Shown: one piece after another, positions 40,580-49,476 of the stretch
Layout: every line of letters begins with the position of its first letter
Position numbering within the stretch: the first letter of the stretch is position 1
Assembly: GCF_007754155.1 (NCBI RefSeq)
Contig: NZ_CP037423.1
Location: forward strand, 6,258,567-6,322,566
Source: Stieleria neptunia
GTDB lineage: Bacteria > Planctomycetota > Planctomycetia > Pirellulales > Pirellulaceae
DNA: 64,000 nucleotides
Reading direction: 5' to 3'
Translations under genes and position numbers: made by a program
Notes under the pieces: model-generated
The model's database searches: none
What the model saw: the letters and a program-made list of their open reading frames with translations, nothing else
Told to the model about the DNA's origin: nothing

Positions 40580-42076
40580 TCAACGCTCGTCGTAGATCTT
40601 CATCGGAAAATCCGGTTCGAACGTGCGGTCGTTGATGAAGGCAAGTTCGAGCCGTTTGACGATTTTCGGATGGGACTTGGCCAGATCCTTGGTTTCAGAG
40701 GGATCGTCTGCAATGTTGTAAAGCTCCCAATCGGCTGCTTGTTTTTGATTGATGTTGCGGCGAATGGCTTTCCAGTCGCCGTCCCGGACTGCAACGATTC
40801 CGCCGTAACCGTTGAAATTCCAAATCAGGGGTTTCGAGCGTTGCGTTTCTTTCCCCTGCACCAATCCGACCAGACTGACGCCGTCAAGTATTTGCTGCTC
40901 GGGAAGCTTGGCGCCGGCGATCTCAGCCAACGTGGGAAACCAGTCCGGGAAGTACGATGGAAAATCATTCTCACTTCCTTCGGCAACCTGACCGGGCCAT
41001 CGGACCAGGCAGGGGATGCGAATGCCGCCCTCGTAGCAGCTGCCCTTGTACCCGTTCAGTCCGCCGGTGGAGTTGAAGAATTTGCAGGCCGCTCCACCGA
41101 CATGGAACTCGGGATTGCGGCTGCCATGCGTCGGACCGTTGTCGGACGTGAAAATCACGACCGTGTTATCGGTCAAACCGTGCTTGTCCAGTTGATCCAG
41201 AATCGTTCCGACGTGTTCATCCAAGTCGGAGATCATCGCGGCGTAGGCGGCTCTCGGTCGCGGGTGCGGCAGGTAACCGTTCTCGCCCCGATACGGTCCG
41301 TGCTGGTCGTCCCACTCCGTCGGATACTTGTCGATCCATTCTTGGGGCGGCTGCATGGCGACGTGAGGCTCGACGAACGGACAATACAAAAAGAACGGAT
41401 TGTCCTTGTTCTTTTCCAGGAACTTGACGGCCTCCTGCAGAATCAAATCCGGCGCATACGTTTTCGCCCGATAGTCATCCGCGACCACTTCCCCGTCCGG
41501 TTTGCGGTCGTGGCCGGGGATCGGATACTTGTTGATCTGAACTTCTTTTTCGTCGCTGTCCAAGAACGGGGGGAAATAGCTGTGGGCGTTGCGTTGGCAG
41601 TTGTAACCGAAGTAGCGATCGAATCCCTGTTTGATCGGTGAACCGGTTGTGTTGGACGGACCGAGCCCCCATTTGCCAAAGGCACCGGTCGCGTAGCCGG
41701 CCTCGTGCAACACCTCGGCGATCGTGACGACTTGTTCGGTGATCGGAAATTGTCCGGGATAAATGCGTCCGTTGCCGGAATCTCGGTTGGTGCGGATCTC
41801 GGCGTGCCCCAGATGCTGGCCGGTCATCAGGGTGCAGCGTGCCGGAGCACAGACCGGCGCTCCGGTGTAGTGTTGCAGGAAACGCATCCCGTCTTTGGCG
41901 AGCCGGTCGATATTGGGTGTCCGAATCTTTTCTTGACCGTAGCATCCGAGTTCACCATAGCCGAGATCATCAGCCAGGATAAAAACGATGTTGGGGGTTT
42001 TGGCCAGGCCAGATCGCGGGATAACGCCGATCAAGACAACGGCGGCGATCATCAACAAAAAACGCATAGCGGGCAT
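40580..42076 (-). CDS. Exported arylsulfatase (FGly type)
   Basis: A 498-residue sulfatase. The signal peptide 'MPAMRFLLMIAAVVLIGVIP' ends near SGLA. The active-site motif 'GAPVCAPARCTLMTGQ' carries C76 in CxPAR context, the formylglycine precursor. 'NIVFILADDLGYGELGCYG' and 'VVIFTSDNGPTHGS' supply metal ligands. The arrangement matches the arylsulfatase A-like branch. Substrate is not predictable; sulfated polysaccharides are likely in marine planctomycetes. It is the first gene of the minus-strand run down to 36952. ATG 42067 is an alternative start four codons in. Confidence 0.94.
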   Translation of the reverse strand: MPAMRFLLMIAAVVLIGVIPRSGLAKTPNIVFILADDLGYGELGCYGQEKIRTPNIDRLAKDGMRFLQHYTGAPVCAPARCTLMTGQHLGHAEIRTNRDSGNGRIYPGQFPITEQVVTIAEVLHEAGYATGAFGKWGLGPSNTTGSPIKQGFDRYFGYNCQRNAHSYFPPFLDSDEKEVQINKYPIPGHDRKPDGEVVADDYRAKTYAPDLILQEAVKFLEKNKDNPFFLYCPFVEPHVAMQPPQEWIDKYPTEWDDQHGPYRGENGYLPHPRPRAAYAAMISDLDEHVGTILDQLDKHGLTDNTVVIFTSDNGPTHGSRNPEFHVGGAACKFFNSTGGLNGYKGSCYEGGIRIPCLVRWPGQVAEGSENDFPSYFPDWFPTLAEIAGAKLPEQQILDGVSLVGLVQGKETQRSKPLIWNFNGYGGIVAVRDGDWKAIRRNINQKQAADWELYNIADDPSETKDLAKSHPKIVKRLELAFINDRTFEPDFPMKIYDER

Positions 42077-42334
42077 CTTCAGGATGTTGCGAATGAGGGA
42101 CGTGAGGGATCGGTGCGACGCAAAACCAAGTTGCGGTTTTGGACCGGTCGCTTTCGAGCAGTGTAACCGATCCATGGAGCGAATTGCCCATTGACGACTC
42201 TCCAAACGGCAAGATCGTTCGATGATGATCTCGCCGGTCGCGGGTGCGACGGAGTTCTCGAACCTGCCCCCCTCGCGATGGCTTGCGCATGCTAGGGTTT
42301 CCTCCGTCACGACTTCTCTTGCGAGTGCAAAATC

Positions 42335-43093
42335 ATGCCCACCGTTGCATCACCTCGAACCAACCTGCCCGGGGCTTCGGGGGCAGACACTCCCGCATTG
42401 CGAACTCCAGAGCATCCGACACACACGATCCCGGTCGGCCCAACCGTCGACGATGACCGCTACGAGCCGCGATTTCAAGTGATCGGCGGGCAGGATGTTC
42501 GCGACATCCAGTGCCGGCTTTTGGTTCATGCGCCGCTGGGAGGCGACGATCAAATTCCCTGTCAGATCGTGGATCTCAACTCCAGCGGTTGCGCGATTCG
42601 CTATCGGCACGATCGGCCGCTTTTCAAGTCAACGACGTTGGAAATCCACAACCTGGCGGGACACGAAACCTTGCAAATGCTCGCGCGGGTGTGCTGGTCC
42701 CGTCAATCGGGACTCGATCAATACGCCAGCGGTTTGTACTTTCGCCGTTCGCTTCCCGATGACTTCATTTCCGCAGGCATCCGCGCCGGTCAACTCAGCC
42801 GCCGCGCGGCGCGACGCGAATCGGTCGACGTCGGCGTCACCATCCGGCAGTACCAGCCTCAGAATCGCGGCGCGGGTCGAATCGTATCGACCAGTCGCAG
42901 CGGGCTGCAGATCATCGGTCCGAATGAATTGGTGATCGGCACGCGAGTGATGCTGCAACTCGATGATGGCAACGCCGTCGTCGGCACCACCGTTTGGACC
43001 TCGCTGCGGGGATCGCAATACGCCTCCGGAGTCGCGTTCACGCACGCCGGAACCGGACGTCAATTCCACAACGCCGTCCTTCAGCTCTCATAG
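42335..43093 (+). CDS. PilZ-like domain protein (two tandem copies)
   Basis: A 252-residue soluble protein. After a Pro/Thr-rich leader come two beta-barrel-like repeats of PilZ type. The first has 'CQIVDLNSSGCAIRYRH'. The second has the basic 'RRAARRESVDVGV' followed by 'IVSTSRSGLQII', resembling the RxxxR plus (D/N)xSxxG c-di-GMP-binding pair, though the Asp is Ser. PilZ proteins are c-di-GMP receptors. The convergent neighbour at 43194-45452 carries a GGDEF domain that could make the ligand, which supports the reading. Binding ability is uncertain because the motif is not canonical. Confidence 0.72.
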   Translation: MPTVASPRTNLPGASGADTPALRTPEHPTHTIPVGPTVDDDRYEPRFQVIGGQDVRDIQCRLLVHAPLGGDDQIPCQIVDLNSSGCAIRYRHDRPLFKSTTLEIHNLAGHETLQMLARVCWSRQSGLDQYASGLYFRRSLPDDFISAGIRAGQLSRRAARRESVDVGVTIRQYQPQNRGAGRIVSTSRSGLQIIGPNELVIGTRVMLQLDDGNAVVGTTVWTSLRGSQYASGVAFTHAGTGRQFHNAVLQLS

Positions 43094-43106
43094 TCCATCG
43101 GGCAAA

Positions 43107-43173
43107 GTGGCGTAAGCGTCCAGCTTGCGTTTCACGAGTGAAACGAGGAGCGCAAGCTGGAAGCTTACGCCAC
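43107..43173. repeat. Hairpin of the GTGGCGTAAGC subfamily
   Basis: The arms start GTGGCGTAAGCGTCCAGCTT (43107-43129) and CGCAAGCTGGAAGCTTACGC (43151-43173), 23 bp each, around a 21-base loop that is itself partly palindromic (GTTTCACGAGTGAAAC). It sits between the convergent PilZ-like and GGDEF genes. Confidence 0.94.
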
Positions 43174-43193
43174 ATCTAATCCTTGACAAAGCC

Positions 43194-45452
43194 CTAGTCG
43201 ACGCGGTTGATGATCTCGCCCATCAGGTAACAGCGAAAACTGGCGACGAGCTGTTGGACGGCGTCTTTCAGTTCGCGTCGGCGGCGATCGCGATTTCGGA
43301 TCGGCTTGAGTTCCAAGTGGACTTTCGTGCTGCAACCCGGTGTCGCATTTTCGGTCAGCAGTTCGTCTTTTTGCGCTTCGCTGAGCGTCAACACCGCATG
43401 GAATGAAATCTTATGATCGACGCGGCGGCGGCCGCCCGGACTGGATCCCGAGACGACTTTGAGCGAAAGCTGGTTCTCAGCCACGTTGACGATTTCGGCG
43501 TGGTGATCGGCGATGAAGCCGCGCAGTTTTTCGATCACCAAGTCGATCGGAACGGGAGTCAGGATATCAACCTTCGTCGCGACGGCTTCGTCACCGCCGA
43601 TCAACCAGTCGAACCAACCGGCCCGGTGGGCGGGCTCGGCGACTTCGGACATTTTCCCCAACCCCAGCTGAACGACTCGGTTTCGGCCGTTGTCTTTTGC
43701 CTTCAGCAAGGCTCGGTCGGCTCGTGCCAACACGGTTTCCGCGCTGTCGCCGGATTGATATTCGGTGACGCCGAAACTGGCCGTGATGCACTCTCCGCCG
43801 AGGGCTTCGATGGGTGTCGATTCGAGTGTCTGGCGGAGGACTTCGGCGCGTTTGGCGCCCGTCGCATTGTCACACGCGTTGGCCAACAACAGAAACTCCT
43901 CACCGCCATATCGCGCCACCAAGTCACCATCACGGCTCTGCGACCGCAACACGTTGGCAAAGACTTTGAGCGCTTCGTCACCGGCGGGATGGCCGAATGT
44001 ATCATTGATTCGCTTGAAATGGTCCAGGTCGCAGATCACCAGCGCAAACGTTGGTCCGCCGGCGGCGGTGGCGGCAACCAGCTCTTCCAACGTGGTGTCG
44101 AAATGGGCGCGGTTGGCGACACGGGTGAGTCCGTCCAGTCGCGTTTGTTGGTGCAGCGTGTCCAGTCGACGCTCCAAGTGTTCGCGGTCGGACAGGTCGT
44201 GAACCACGATCACGGTACCGTGGGACCCGGGGCGTTCCCCATGCACAGGAGCGACTTCGACGTGCACCGACACGGGATCGGTTCCGACGGCTTCGATGAT
44301 CATCGCGCGTCGAACCGCTTCGCCCGTTCGAAAACATTCCTGCAACGGACAAATGGTTTCGTCGTCGCGGTCGCGGTCGGTGTCACGCATCCGGAGTGCC
44401 GCGGCAGACCATTGTTTTCCGATGATCGCTTCGGCGGGAAGATCGGTCAGTCGCTCCATGGCAACGTTCCACTGGGAAACGTTGCCTTCGCCGTCGGTAA
44501 ACGCGACGCCGTCTTTGAGTGTCGACAACAGGCGTTGATTGAACAGCGTTTCGCGCCGCACCACCTCTTTGGTTCGATGGGACTTGCCGACCGCGACGTT
44601 TGCAGTCCCGGTCCAGAACGCCTGAGAATCTTCGGGACGCAATTGTTGGAGCCAGCGGTGGACCATCGATCCTTGCAGAATCTCCGGCCGGGCTTCGAGC
44701 AGGCGGCTGAAATCGTGGACCAGATCCGGATCGAATTGCGTTCCGCTGCCGCGAACCAGTTCGGCAAGCGCGCGATCACGGCTCATCGCCGGCCGATACA
44801 CGTGCTCGGTCGTCATCGCGTCAAAGGCGTCGGCGATCGCCAGCATCCGCGCCCCCAACGGCAGCGCTTCGCCGCGTGGCGTTTCCCCATCGCGTCGGCT
44901 GTCGTACCAGACGTTGCAGTAGCGAACGATGTCCAACAAGTCCGGGTCCGCGGTGCAGCCTTGCAGAATATCGCATCCGACATCCGGACAAGTGTCCATC
45001 ACAAGCTGCTCGTCGACGGTCAGTTTCCCCGGCTTGCGGAGAATCCGATCGGGAATTCCGATCTTGCCGACGTCATGCAGCAGCGCCCCGACTTCGATTC
45101 GGTCTCGCAGGTCGTGATCCAGGCCCATCTGCTCGGCCCAACTGCTGCAAAACAACGCCACCCTCAATCCGTGCGCGGCGGTCGCCGGGTGTTTGGTTCG
45201 CAGCGCGTAGAACAACGACGTCGCGATCCCCAAGCGGACGACGGCCAAGCGGTTCTCGGCGTCTTTCTCGGGACGTTCCGCCGGAGTCTCCGCGACAGCC
45301 TCCGAGGCGATCTGCAGTTTGGCCAGCAGATTCGTCACACAATTCGCAGTTCCCCGGGCAACCGTCGATGAATTCGACAGGCCCCCCGCGGCGGGAACGG
45401 CAGCGTTGAAGGTAGGATTCTGGGGCTCGAAAGGTGTCTGAGAATGAGTCAT
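43194..45452 (-). CDS. HD-GYP-like / PAS / GGDEF signalling protein
   Basis: A 752-residue cytoplasmic protein. An HD domain (about 80-260) keeps 'LLHDVGKIGIPDRILRKPGK' and 'ARMLAIADAFDAMT', but the HHExxDGxGYP stretch is replaced by 'YCNVWYDSRRDGETPRG', so phosphodiesterase activity is doubtful. A PAS-like domain (about 315-430) is followed by GGDEF (about 445-600), with active-site 'RYGGEEFLLL' and an inhibitory-site RxxD ('RDGD') five residues before it. Diguanylate cyclase activity is therefore likely. A ~130-residue C-terminal extension of unknown fold is rich in basic residues at its end. The PilZ-like neighbour may be a receptor. Confidence 0.9.
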   Translation of the reverse strand: MTHSQTPFEPQNPTFNAAVPAAGGLSNSSTVARGTANCVTNLLAKLQIASEAVAETPAERPEKDAENRLAVVRLGIATSLFYALRTKHPATAAHGLRVALFCSSWAEQMGLDHDLRDRIEVGALLHDVGKIGIPDRILRKPGKLTVDEQLVMDTCPDVGCDILQGCTADPDLLDIVRYCNVWYDSRRDGETPRGEALPLGARMLAIADAFDAMTTEHVYRPAMSRDRALAELVRGSGTQFDPDLVHDFSRLLEARPEILQGSMVHRWLQQLRPEDSQAFWTGTANVAVGKSHRTKEVVRRETLFNQRLLSTLKDGVAFTDGEGNVSQWNVAMERLTDLPAEAIIGKQWSAAALRMRDTDRDRDDETICPLQECFRTGEAVRRAMIIEAVGTDPVSVHVEVAPVHGERPGSHGTVIVVHDLSDREHLERRLDTLHQQTRLDGLTRVANRAHFDTTLEELVAATAAGGPTFALVICDLDHFKRINDTFGHPAGDEALKVFANVLRSQSRDGDLVARYGGEEFLLLANACDNATGAKRAEVLRQTLESTPIEALGGECITASFGVTEYQSGDSAETVLARADRALLKAKDNGRNRVVQLGLGKMSEVAEPAHRAGWFDWLIGGDEAVATKVDILTPVPIDLVIEKLRGFIADHHAEIVNVAENQLSLKVVSGSSPGGRRRVDHKISFHAVLTLSEAQKDELLTENATPGCSTKVHLELKPIRNRDRRRRELKDAVQQLVASFRCYLMGEIINRVD

Positions 45453-45742
45453 TAGGCTCAAATACGGAGGAGTGACGACGAGAATACCGGCTACTGGCAA
45501 CCATAGGTCACGCCGGCCGGCCGGGGCGTCGAAAAGAGAGCGATTCGCCCTTGTCGCCTGACTGGTAGAATTGGAACGAGCGGCGCGACGCACGCCCCCC
45601 GTGATGGCGGAGGTTTCCTTTCAAAGCTTGCGATTTGCTGTCACCCCACCTACCATGAAGGGGTCTGCTGGGCGAAGGGTGTCGCCGAAAAGAAGGCAGC
45701 AAGCACCGGCTATTGTGAAGCTTCTCTTTTGGTATCGACACC

Positions 45743-46291
45743 GTGAGTCTCTCTGACATCGATCGAATTCTCCTCCAACGCTGCATTGATGGAGCGCCGC
45801 GCGCCTGGCAGGACTTTACCGAACGCTTTCTCGGACTGGTGATCCACGTCGCCAATCACACCGCCGAATCACGCGGCCTGTCGCTCGACGATTCGACCCG
45901 GGACGACCTGGTCGCCGAGGTCTTCATGGTCTTGCTGGCTTCGGATCGGGGCGTCTTGCGACGATTTCGCCGCGACAGTTCCTTGGCAACCTACCTGACC
46001 GTCATCGCGCGACGGGTGATCGCCCGACGGTTGCATCTGGATGGGTTTCGAAGTCGGTTGTCCGTCACCGCTGCCGAACCGGCGACGACCGAGCCGACCG
46101 AACGGATCGAGAATCGCGAAGAAGTGGAACGCCTGATGGCCCGACTCAATCCCGAGGAATCGAGTGTGGTCCGGATGTACCATCTGGAAGGGATGTCCTA
46201 CCAGGAAATCAGCAAGGCGATTGGTCTGGCCGAGAACTCGATCGGGCCGATGCTCAGTCGCGCGCGACAAAAAATGCGCGAGGGTGCTTAA
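45743..46291 (+). CDS. RNA polymerase sigma factor, ECF/sigma-70 family
   Basis: A 182-residue sigma factor. Region 2 spans about 20-95 ('DDLVAEVFMVLLASDRGVLR', 'FRRDSSLATYLTVIARRVIA'). Region 4 (about 125-180) has the helix-turn-helix 'EGMSYQEISKAIGLAENSIG' followed by 'MLSRARQKMRE'. Length fits extracytoplasmic-function-like sigma factors. The start is GTG 45743. No anti-sigma gene is adjacent; instead an oxidoreductase gene begins 6 bp after the stop, which suggests co-transcription. The 290-bp divergent spacer to the GGDEF gene should hold its promoter, but I see no box I trust. Confidence 0.92.
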   Translation: MSLSDIDRILLQRCIDGAPRAWQDFTERFLGLVIHVANHTAESRGLSLDDSTRDDLVAEVFMVLLASDRGVLRRFRRDSSLATYLTVIARRVIARRLHLDGFRSRLSVTAAEPATTEPTERIENREEVERLMARLNPEESSVVRMYHLEGMSYQEISKAIGLAENSIGPMLSRARQKMREGA

Positions 46292-46297
46292 GGGTTG

Positions 46298-47581
46298 ATG
46301 AACAAGTCAAAGGAAAACACTTCGTCGTCCTGTGCCCGACGGAGTTTCATCAAGGATAGCGGGCTGATGATCGCCGGAGGCGCTATTGGCGGCGCCGTCG
46401 CGGTCGGAAAAGCGGTTCAGGGCGGCAGCAATGCCCCGATCAAAATCGCGATCGTCGGTTGCGGTCGTCGCGCCCGTGAACTCGCCGACGCCGTCTGGGC
46501 CGTCGATGACGAAGCGGTGCAATTGGTCGGGCTGGCGGACTATTTCCCCTCGCAAACACAGTCGCTGTACCGCAGCTTGAAAGGACGCTACGGCGGCCAG
46601 ATCACGGCGAATTGTGTTCGCTCCGGCGGCGCAGATTGTCTCAACCCGATTCTGGATTCCGACGCCGACATCGTTTACGTGACCACACCGCCGGTGGATC
46701 GCCCCGACTGCTTTCGCAAAATCGTCGAAGCGGGCAAGCACGCCTTTTTGGAAAAACCGCTCGCCGCCGACGCCGCCGGCGTCCTGCAGTCGATCGACAC
46801 CGCGGAACAGGCCAACGCCGCTGGACTGACTGTGCACGTCGGTTTTCAACGCCGCTATGACCATCGTTACCAAGACGTGATCGAACGTGTGCGAAACGGC
46901 GCCGTCGGAACGCCGGTCTTTGCCAGAGCATTTTGCAATGCCGGATCCTTGCGGCCGCCGACTCGCGCCGGGAACGAATCGGACGCGGATTTCCAACGAC
47001 GAAACTGGAACCATTTCCAATGGACCGGAGGCGATTTCTTGGTCGAACAGCACGTCGCGGGATTGGACGTGATCCGCTGGGCACTCGATCAAGCCCCCTT
47101 CGTCGCTCAAGGTCAGGGCGGTTGGGGAACCTTCGACACGGCCGAACATCCATCGCTGCAACCCGATCGTTCGGGCGAAGTGTTTGATCATCATACCGTT
47201 GAATTTGAATTCACCACCGGCGCCGTGCTGATGTCGCAATGTCGCCGCGTTGCAAAATCGTGGAACAACACCAGCGAACACGTCCACGGCACGTTGGGAC
47301 GAGCCGACTTATCCGCCGGCAAGATCTATTCCCTCGATGGCAACCTCGTCTGGCAGTCGGATCGACCCTCGTCTCTCAAGACAGCCACGGTCGAACAACA
47401 GCGAGCCTTTCTCGGTTCGATTCGTCGCGGCGCGGCGGAGAACCAAGTGGAATCTGCCGCCGCCAGCACGCTGATGGCGATGCTCGGACACCAGGCCACC
47501 CGAACCGGTAAACGGCTTCAGATGCTCAAATGGATCAACGAAGCCAAGTTCCATTTGCAGCAATCATCAGCAAGGGGCTAG
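46298..47581 (+). CDS. Tat-exported Gfo/Idh/MocA family oxidoreductase
   Basis: A 427-residue protein with a Tat leader 'ARRSFIKDSGLMIAGGAIGG' and Rossmann start 'IKIAIVGCGRRARELADAVW'. 'IVYVTTPPVDRPDCFRKIVE' and 'KHAFLEKPLAADAAG' give the catalytic EKP. The substrate-domain stretch 'GGDFLVEQHVAGLDVIRWAL' carries the family's conserved His. It is predicted to be a folded, cofactor-loaded periplasmic dehydrogenase of sugar-like substrates. It begins 6 bp after the sigma-factor stop. ATG 46298 is preferred over TTG 46295. It is one of three exported members in this window, with quite different sequences. Confidence 0.9.
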   Translation: MNKSKENTSSSCARRSFIKDSGLMIAGGAIGGAVAVGKAVQGGSNAPIKIAIVGCGRRARELADAVWAVDDEAVQLVGLADYFPSQTQSLYRSLKGRYGGQITANCVRSGGADCLNPILDSDADIVYVTTPPVDRPDCFRKIVEAGKHAFLEKPLAADAAGVLQSIDTAEQANAAGLTVHVGFQRRYDHRYQDVIERVRNGAVGTPVFARAFCNAGSLRPPTRAGNESDADFQRRNWNHFQWTGGDFLVEQHVAGLDVIRWALDQAPFVAQGQGGWGTFDTAEHPSLQPDRSGEVFDHHTVEFEFTTGAVLMSQCRRVAKSWNNTSEHVHGTLGRADLSAGKIYSLDGNLVWQSDRPSSLKTATVEQQRAFLGSIRRGAAENQVESAAASTLMAMLGHQATRTGKRLQMLKWINEAKFHLQQSSARG

Positions 47582-47606
47582 GCCCCTCCGTTCCCGATTG
47601 GCACAG

Positions 47607-47704
47607 TACGACGTCCTTTCTAGGTCGTCGTCCGGAGTCCAACGGACGACGGCCCGGAAGGGCTGTCGTACTCGAAAAACCGGTCGTCCTCAGCTGGACG
47701 GCCC
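47607..47704 (+). repeat. Single copy of the 83-bp hairpin element with leader/trailer
   Basis: TACGACGTCCTTTCTAGGTC begins the unit. The CGGACGACGGCCCGGAAGGG hairpin and TGTCGTACTC follow. The trailing GGTCGTCCTCAGCTGGACGG is the reverse complement of the leader seen before the 13804 array. It lies 26 bp after the oxidoreductase stop. This copy shows the full element boundaries. Confidence 0.92.
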
Positions 47705-48063
47705 CTCAAGGGCAAACACCGACGGTCGCTAAGTCCTTTCTTGGGATCAATGTACGCTTCACTCTCTTCCCACACCTTGATTGGCCATCCAATCGCACTG
47801 GCGGGCGCGAGTGGCCTGCCGGACGTCGCGAACGTCGACCGTGTAGGGATCAACCTGAATGATTCGCGACCAAACGCCGGAGCGAATCCGCTTGGTATGC
47901 GGTCGATTGGCTGAGTCCGCGTTGTATCTGACAGGGACGACACGCTTGGCGCGCGATTTGCAAAACGATTTGCGAAGAGTGTTCAACCGCAAGTTGCTCG
48001 TCAAACTTCCGCACGTGAAAGTTTGTGGCCGTCTAGGTTTCGTTCGTAGGAGGATTCCCAAGC
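47705..48063. other. Intergenic region without a convincing gene
   Basis: About 360 bp between the hairpin element and the sulfur operon. Overlapping short open frames on both strands (for example minus 47759-48061) have some protein-like words ('IKVWEESEAYIDPKK' in one frame, 'IIQVDPYTVDVRDVRQATRA' in another). They lack a ribosome-binding site and switch frame, which could mean a decayed gene. The promoter of the sulfur operon must lie here. AGGAGG at 48048-48053 serves the next gene. Confidence 0.55.
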
Positions 48064-49476
48064 ATGTTTGTTCAAGAAACCGTATTCACCGACGGGATCG
48101 CGCAGTTGTCATACCTGCTAGGCGATACCGATTCTGGCCATGCTGCCGTGATCGACCCGAGAACCGACGTCGAGGTTTATGAGCAGCTCGCACGCAAGCA
48201 TGGCTTGGCAATCACCCACATTTTCGAGACACACATTCACGCAGACTTTGTGTCCGGAAGCCGTTCACTCGCCGAGCGGGTTGGGCGGGCACAGATCTAT
48301 CTGAGTGGCGATCATGCGGACTATCAATTTGATGGACAGCCCGTGGCCGATGGAGAGACATTCGACTTTGGGTCTTTTCAGTTAACGGCACGCCACACGC
48401 CGGGGCACACGCCGGAGCACATGACGTTTGAGATCGCAGAAAGTGGTCATCACGACACGCCATGGGCCGTGTTCACCGGGGATTCGTTGTTCGTCGGCTC
48501 GGCCGGTCGCCCTGACTTACTCGGGGAGGGACAGACCGCGCAATTGGCCGAAGCGTTGTACCACACGCTGTACGGCTATTTCTTGAAGTTGGACGACTTC
48601 GTGACGGTCTTTCCGGGCCATGGCGCCGGCTCGGCATGTGGAGCCGCCATCGGTGATCGCCTGCAGAGCACCATCGGATACGAGCGGCGGACGAATCCGT
48701 TCCTCAGCTATCCGGATCTCGAGTCGTTCCGTCAGTTTGTCGTTACCGACGCGCCTCCGGTTCCCTGGCACTACCCGCAACTGAAAAAAATCAACGCCGC
48801 CGGACCGGACATCATGGATCGCTTGCCGACCATTCCGGCACTGCCGCCGGACGACTTTCGACGTGTCGCCCGCGAACCCGGCGTCCATGTCCTGGACACT
48901 CGGTCCATGCTGGCCTTCGGCGGAGGTCACGTTCCAGGTGCGATCAATATCGCAGGCCGATCGGAGTTGTCGGCGTGGGCGGGACAAATGCTCGACCTCG
49001 ACCAACGCTTGCTGTTGGTCGTCGAGCGCGAAGACGATCTCGATCGGATCGAGCGGCTGCTGGTGCGAACCGGCCATGGCTGCTTTGCCGGCTACCTGAG
49101 CGGCGGAATGGAGGCGTGGGAAATCGCCGGCCTGCCGTTGGAAACCCTGGAACAGATCCCCGTTCAGCGATTGCGTGAGTTGCAGATCAGCGACGGCGAT
49201 TTGACGATCCTGGATGTTCGCGCTCCCGACGAATGGGCGTCCGGTCACATACCAGGGTCAAAACATCACTTCGTCGCCGACATGCGCGACCGTATCAACG
49301 GCTTGGACAAGAGCGCCCGGTACGCCACCTATTGTGCCAGCGGATATCGCGCCAGCATCGCCGCCAGCTTGATGAAGGCACGCGGTTTCAGCGACGTCAG
49401 CAATGTGCCGGGAAGCTGGGGTGCCTGGACGGCGGCCGGTTTTCCAAGTGAACAGCCCGAAGGAGCAACGGCATGA
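48064..49476 (+). CDS. Persulfide dioxygenase-type MBL-fold hydrolase fused to two rhodanese domains
   Basis: A 470-residue protein. The N-terminal ETHE1-like metallo-beta-lactamase domain has 'FETHIHADFVSGSRSLA' (H57, H59, D61), 'HTPGHTPEH' and 'VFTGDSLFVGSAGRPDLLG', fitting a mononuclear iron persulfide dioxygenase. Two rhodanese domains follow: the first ('VLDTRSMLAFGGGHVPGAIN') lacks the catalytic Cys, and the second has it in 'TYCASGYRASIAASL'. This CstB-like layout oxidises persulfides and moves sulfane sulfur in the cytoplasm. The following two genes encode YeeE/YedE transporters, one overlapping by 4 bp (ATGA), so it is one operon. Confidence 0.93.
   Translation: MFVQETVFTDGIAQLSYLLGDTDSGHAAVIDPRTDVEVYEQLARKHGLAITHIFETHIHADFVSGSRSLAERVGRAQIYLSGDHADYQFDGQPVADGETFDFGSFQLTARHTPGHTPEHMTFEIAESGHHDTPWAVFTGDSLFVGSAGRPDLLGEGQTAQLAEALYHTLYGYFLKLDDFVTVFPGHGAGSACGAAIGDRLQSTIGYERRTNPFLSYPDLESFRQFVVTDAPPVPWHYPQLKKINAAGPDIMDRLPTIPALPPDDFRRVAREPGVHVLDTRSMLAFGGGHVPGAINIAGRSELSAWAGQMLDLDQRLLLVVEREDDLDRIERLLVRTGHGCFAGYLSGGMEAWEIAGLPLETLEQIPVQRLRELQISDGDLTILDVRAPDEWASGHIPGSKHHFVADMRDRINGLDKSARYATYCASGYRASIAASLMKARGFSDVSNVPGSWGAWTAAGFPSEQPEGATA

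Noticed and set aside
39722..41641. 639-residue plus-strand open frame across three minus-strand genes
   Set aside because: The minus strand carries complete, motif-bearing proteins (PEP-hydrolase family and sulfatase); the plus frame is their shadow.
43413..45371. 652-residue plus-strand open frame opposite the GGDEF protein
   Set aside because: The minus strand has intact HD, PAS and GGDEF motifs; the plus frame has no recognisable domain.
47759..48061. 100-residue minus-strand gene
   Set aside because: No start context, no family resemblance and overlap with the likely promoter region; noted only as a possible relic.
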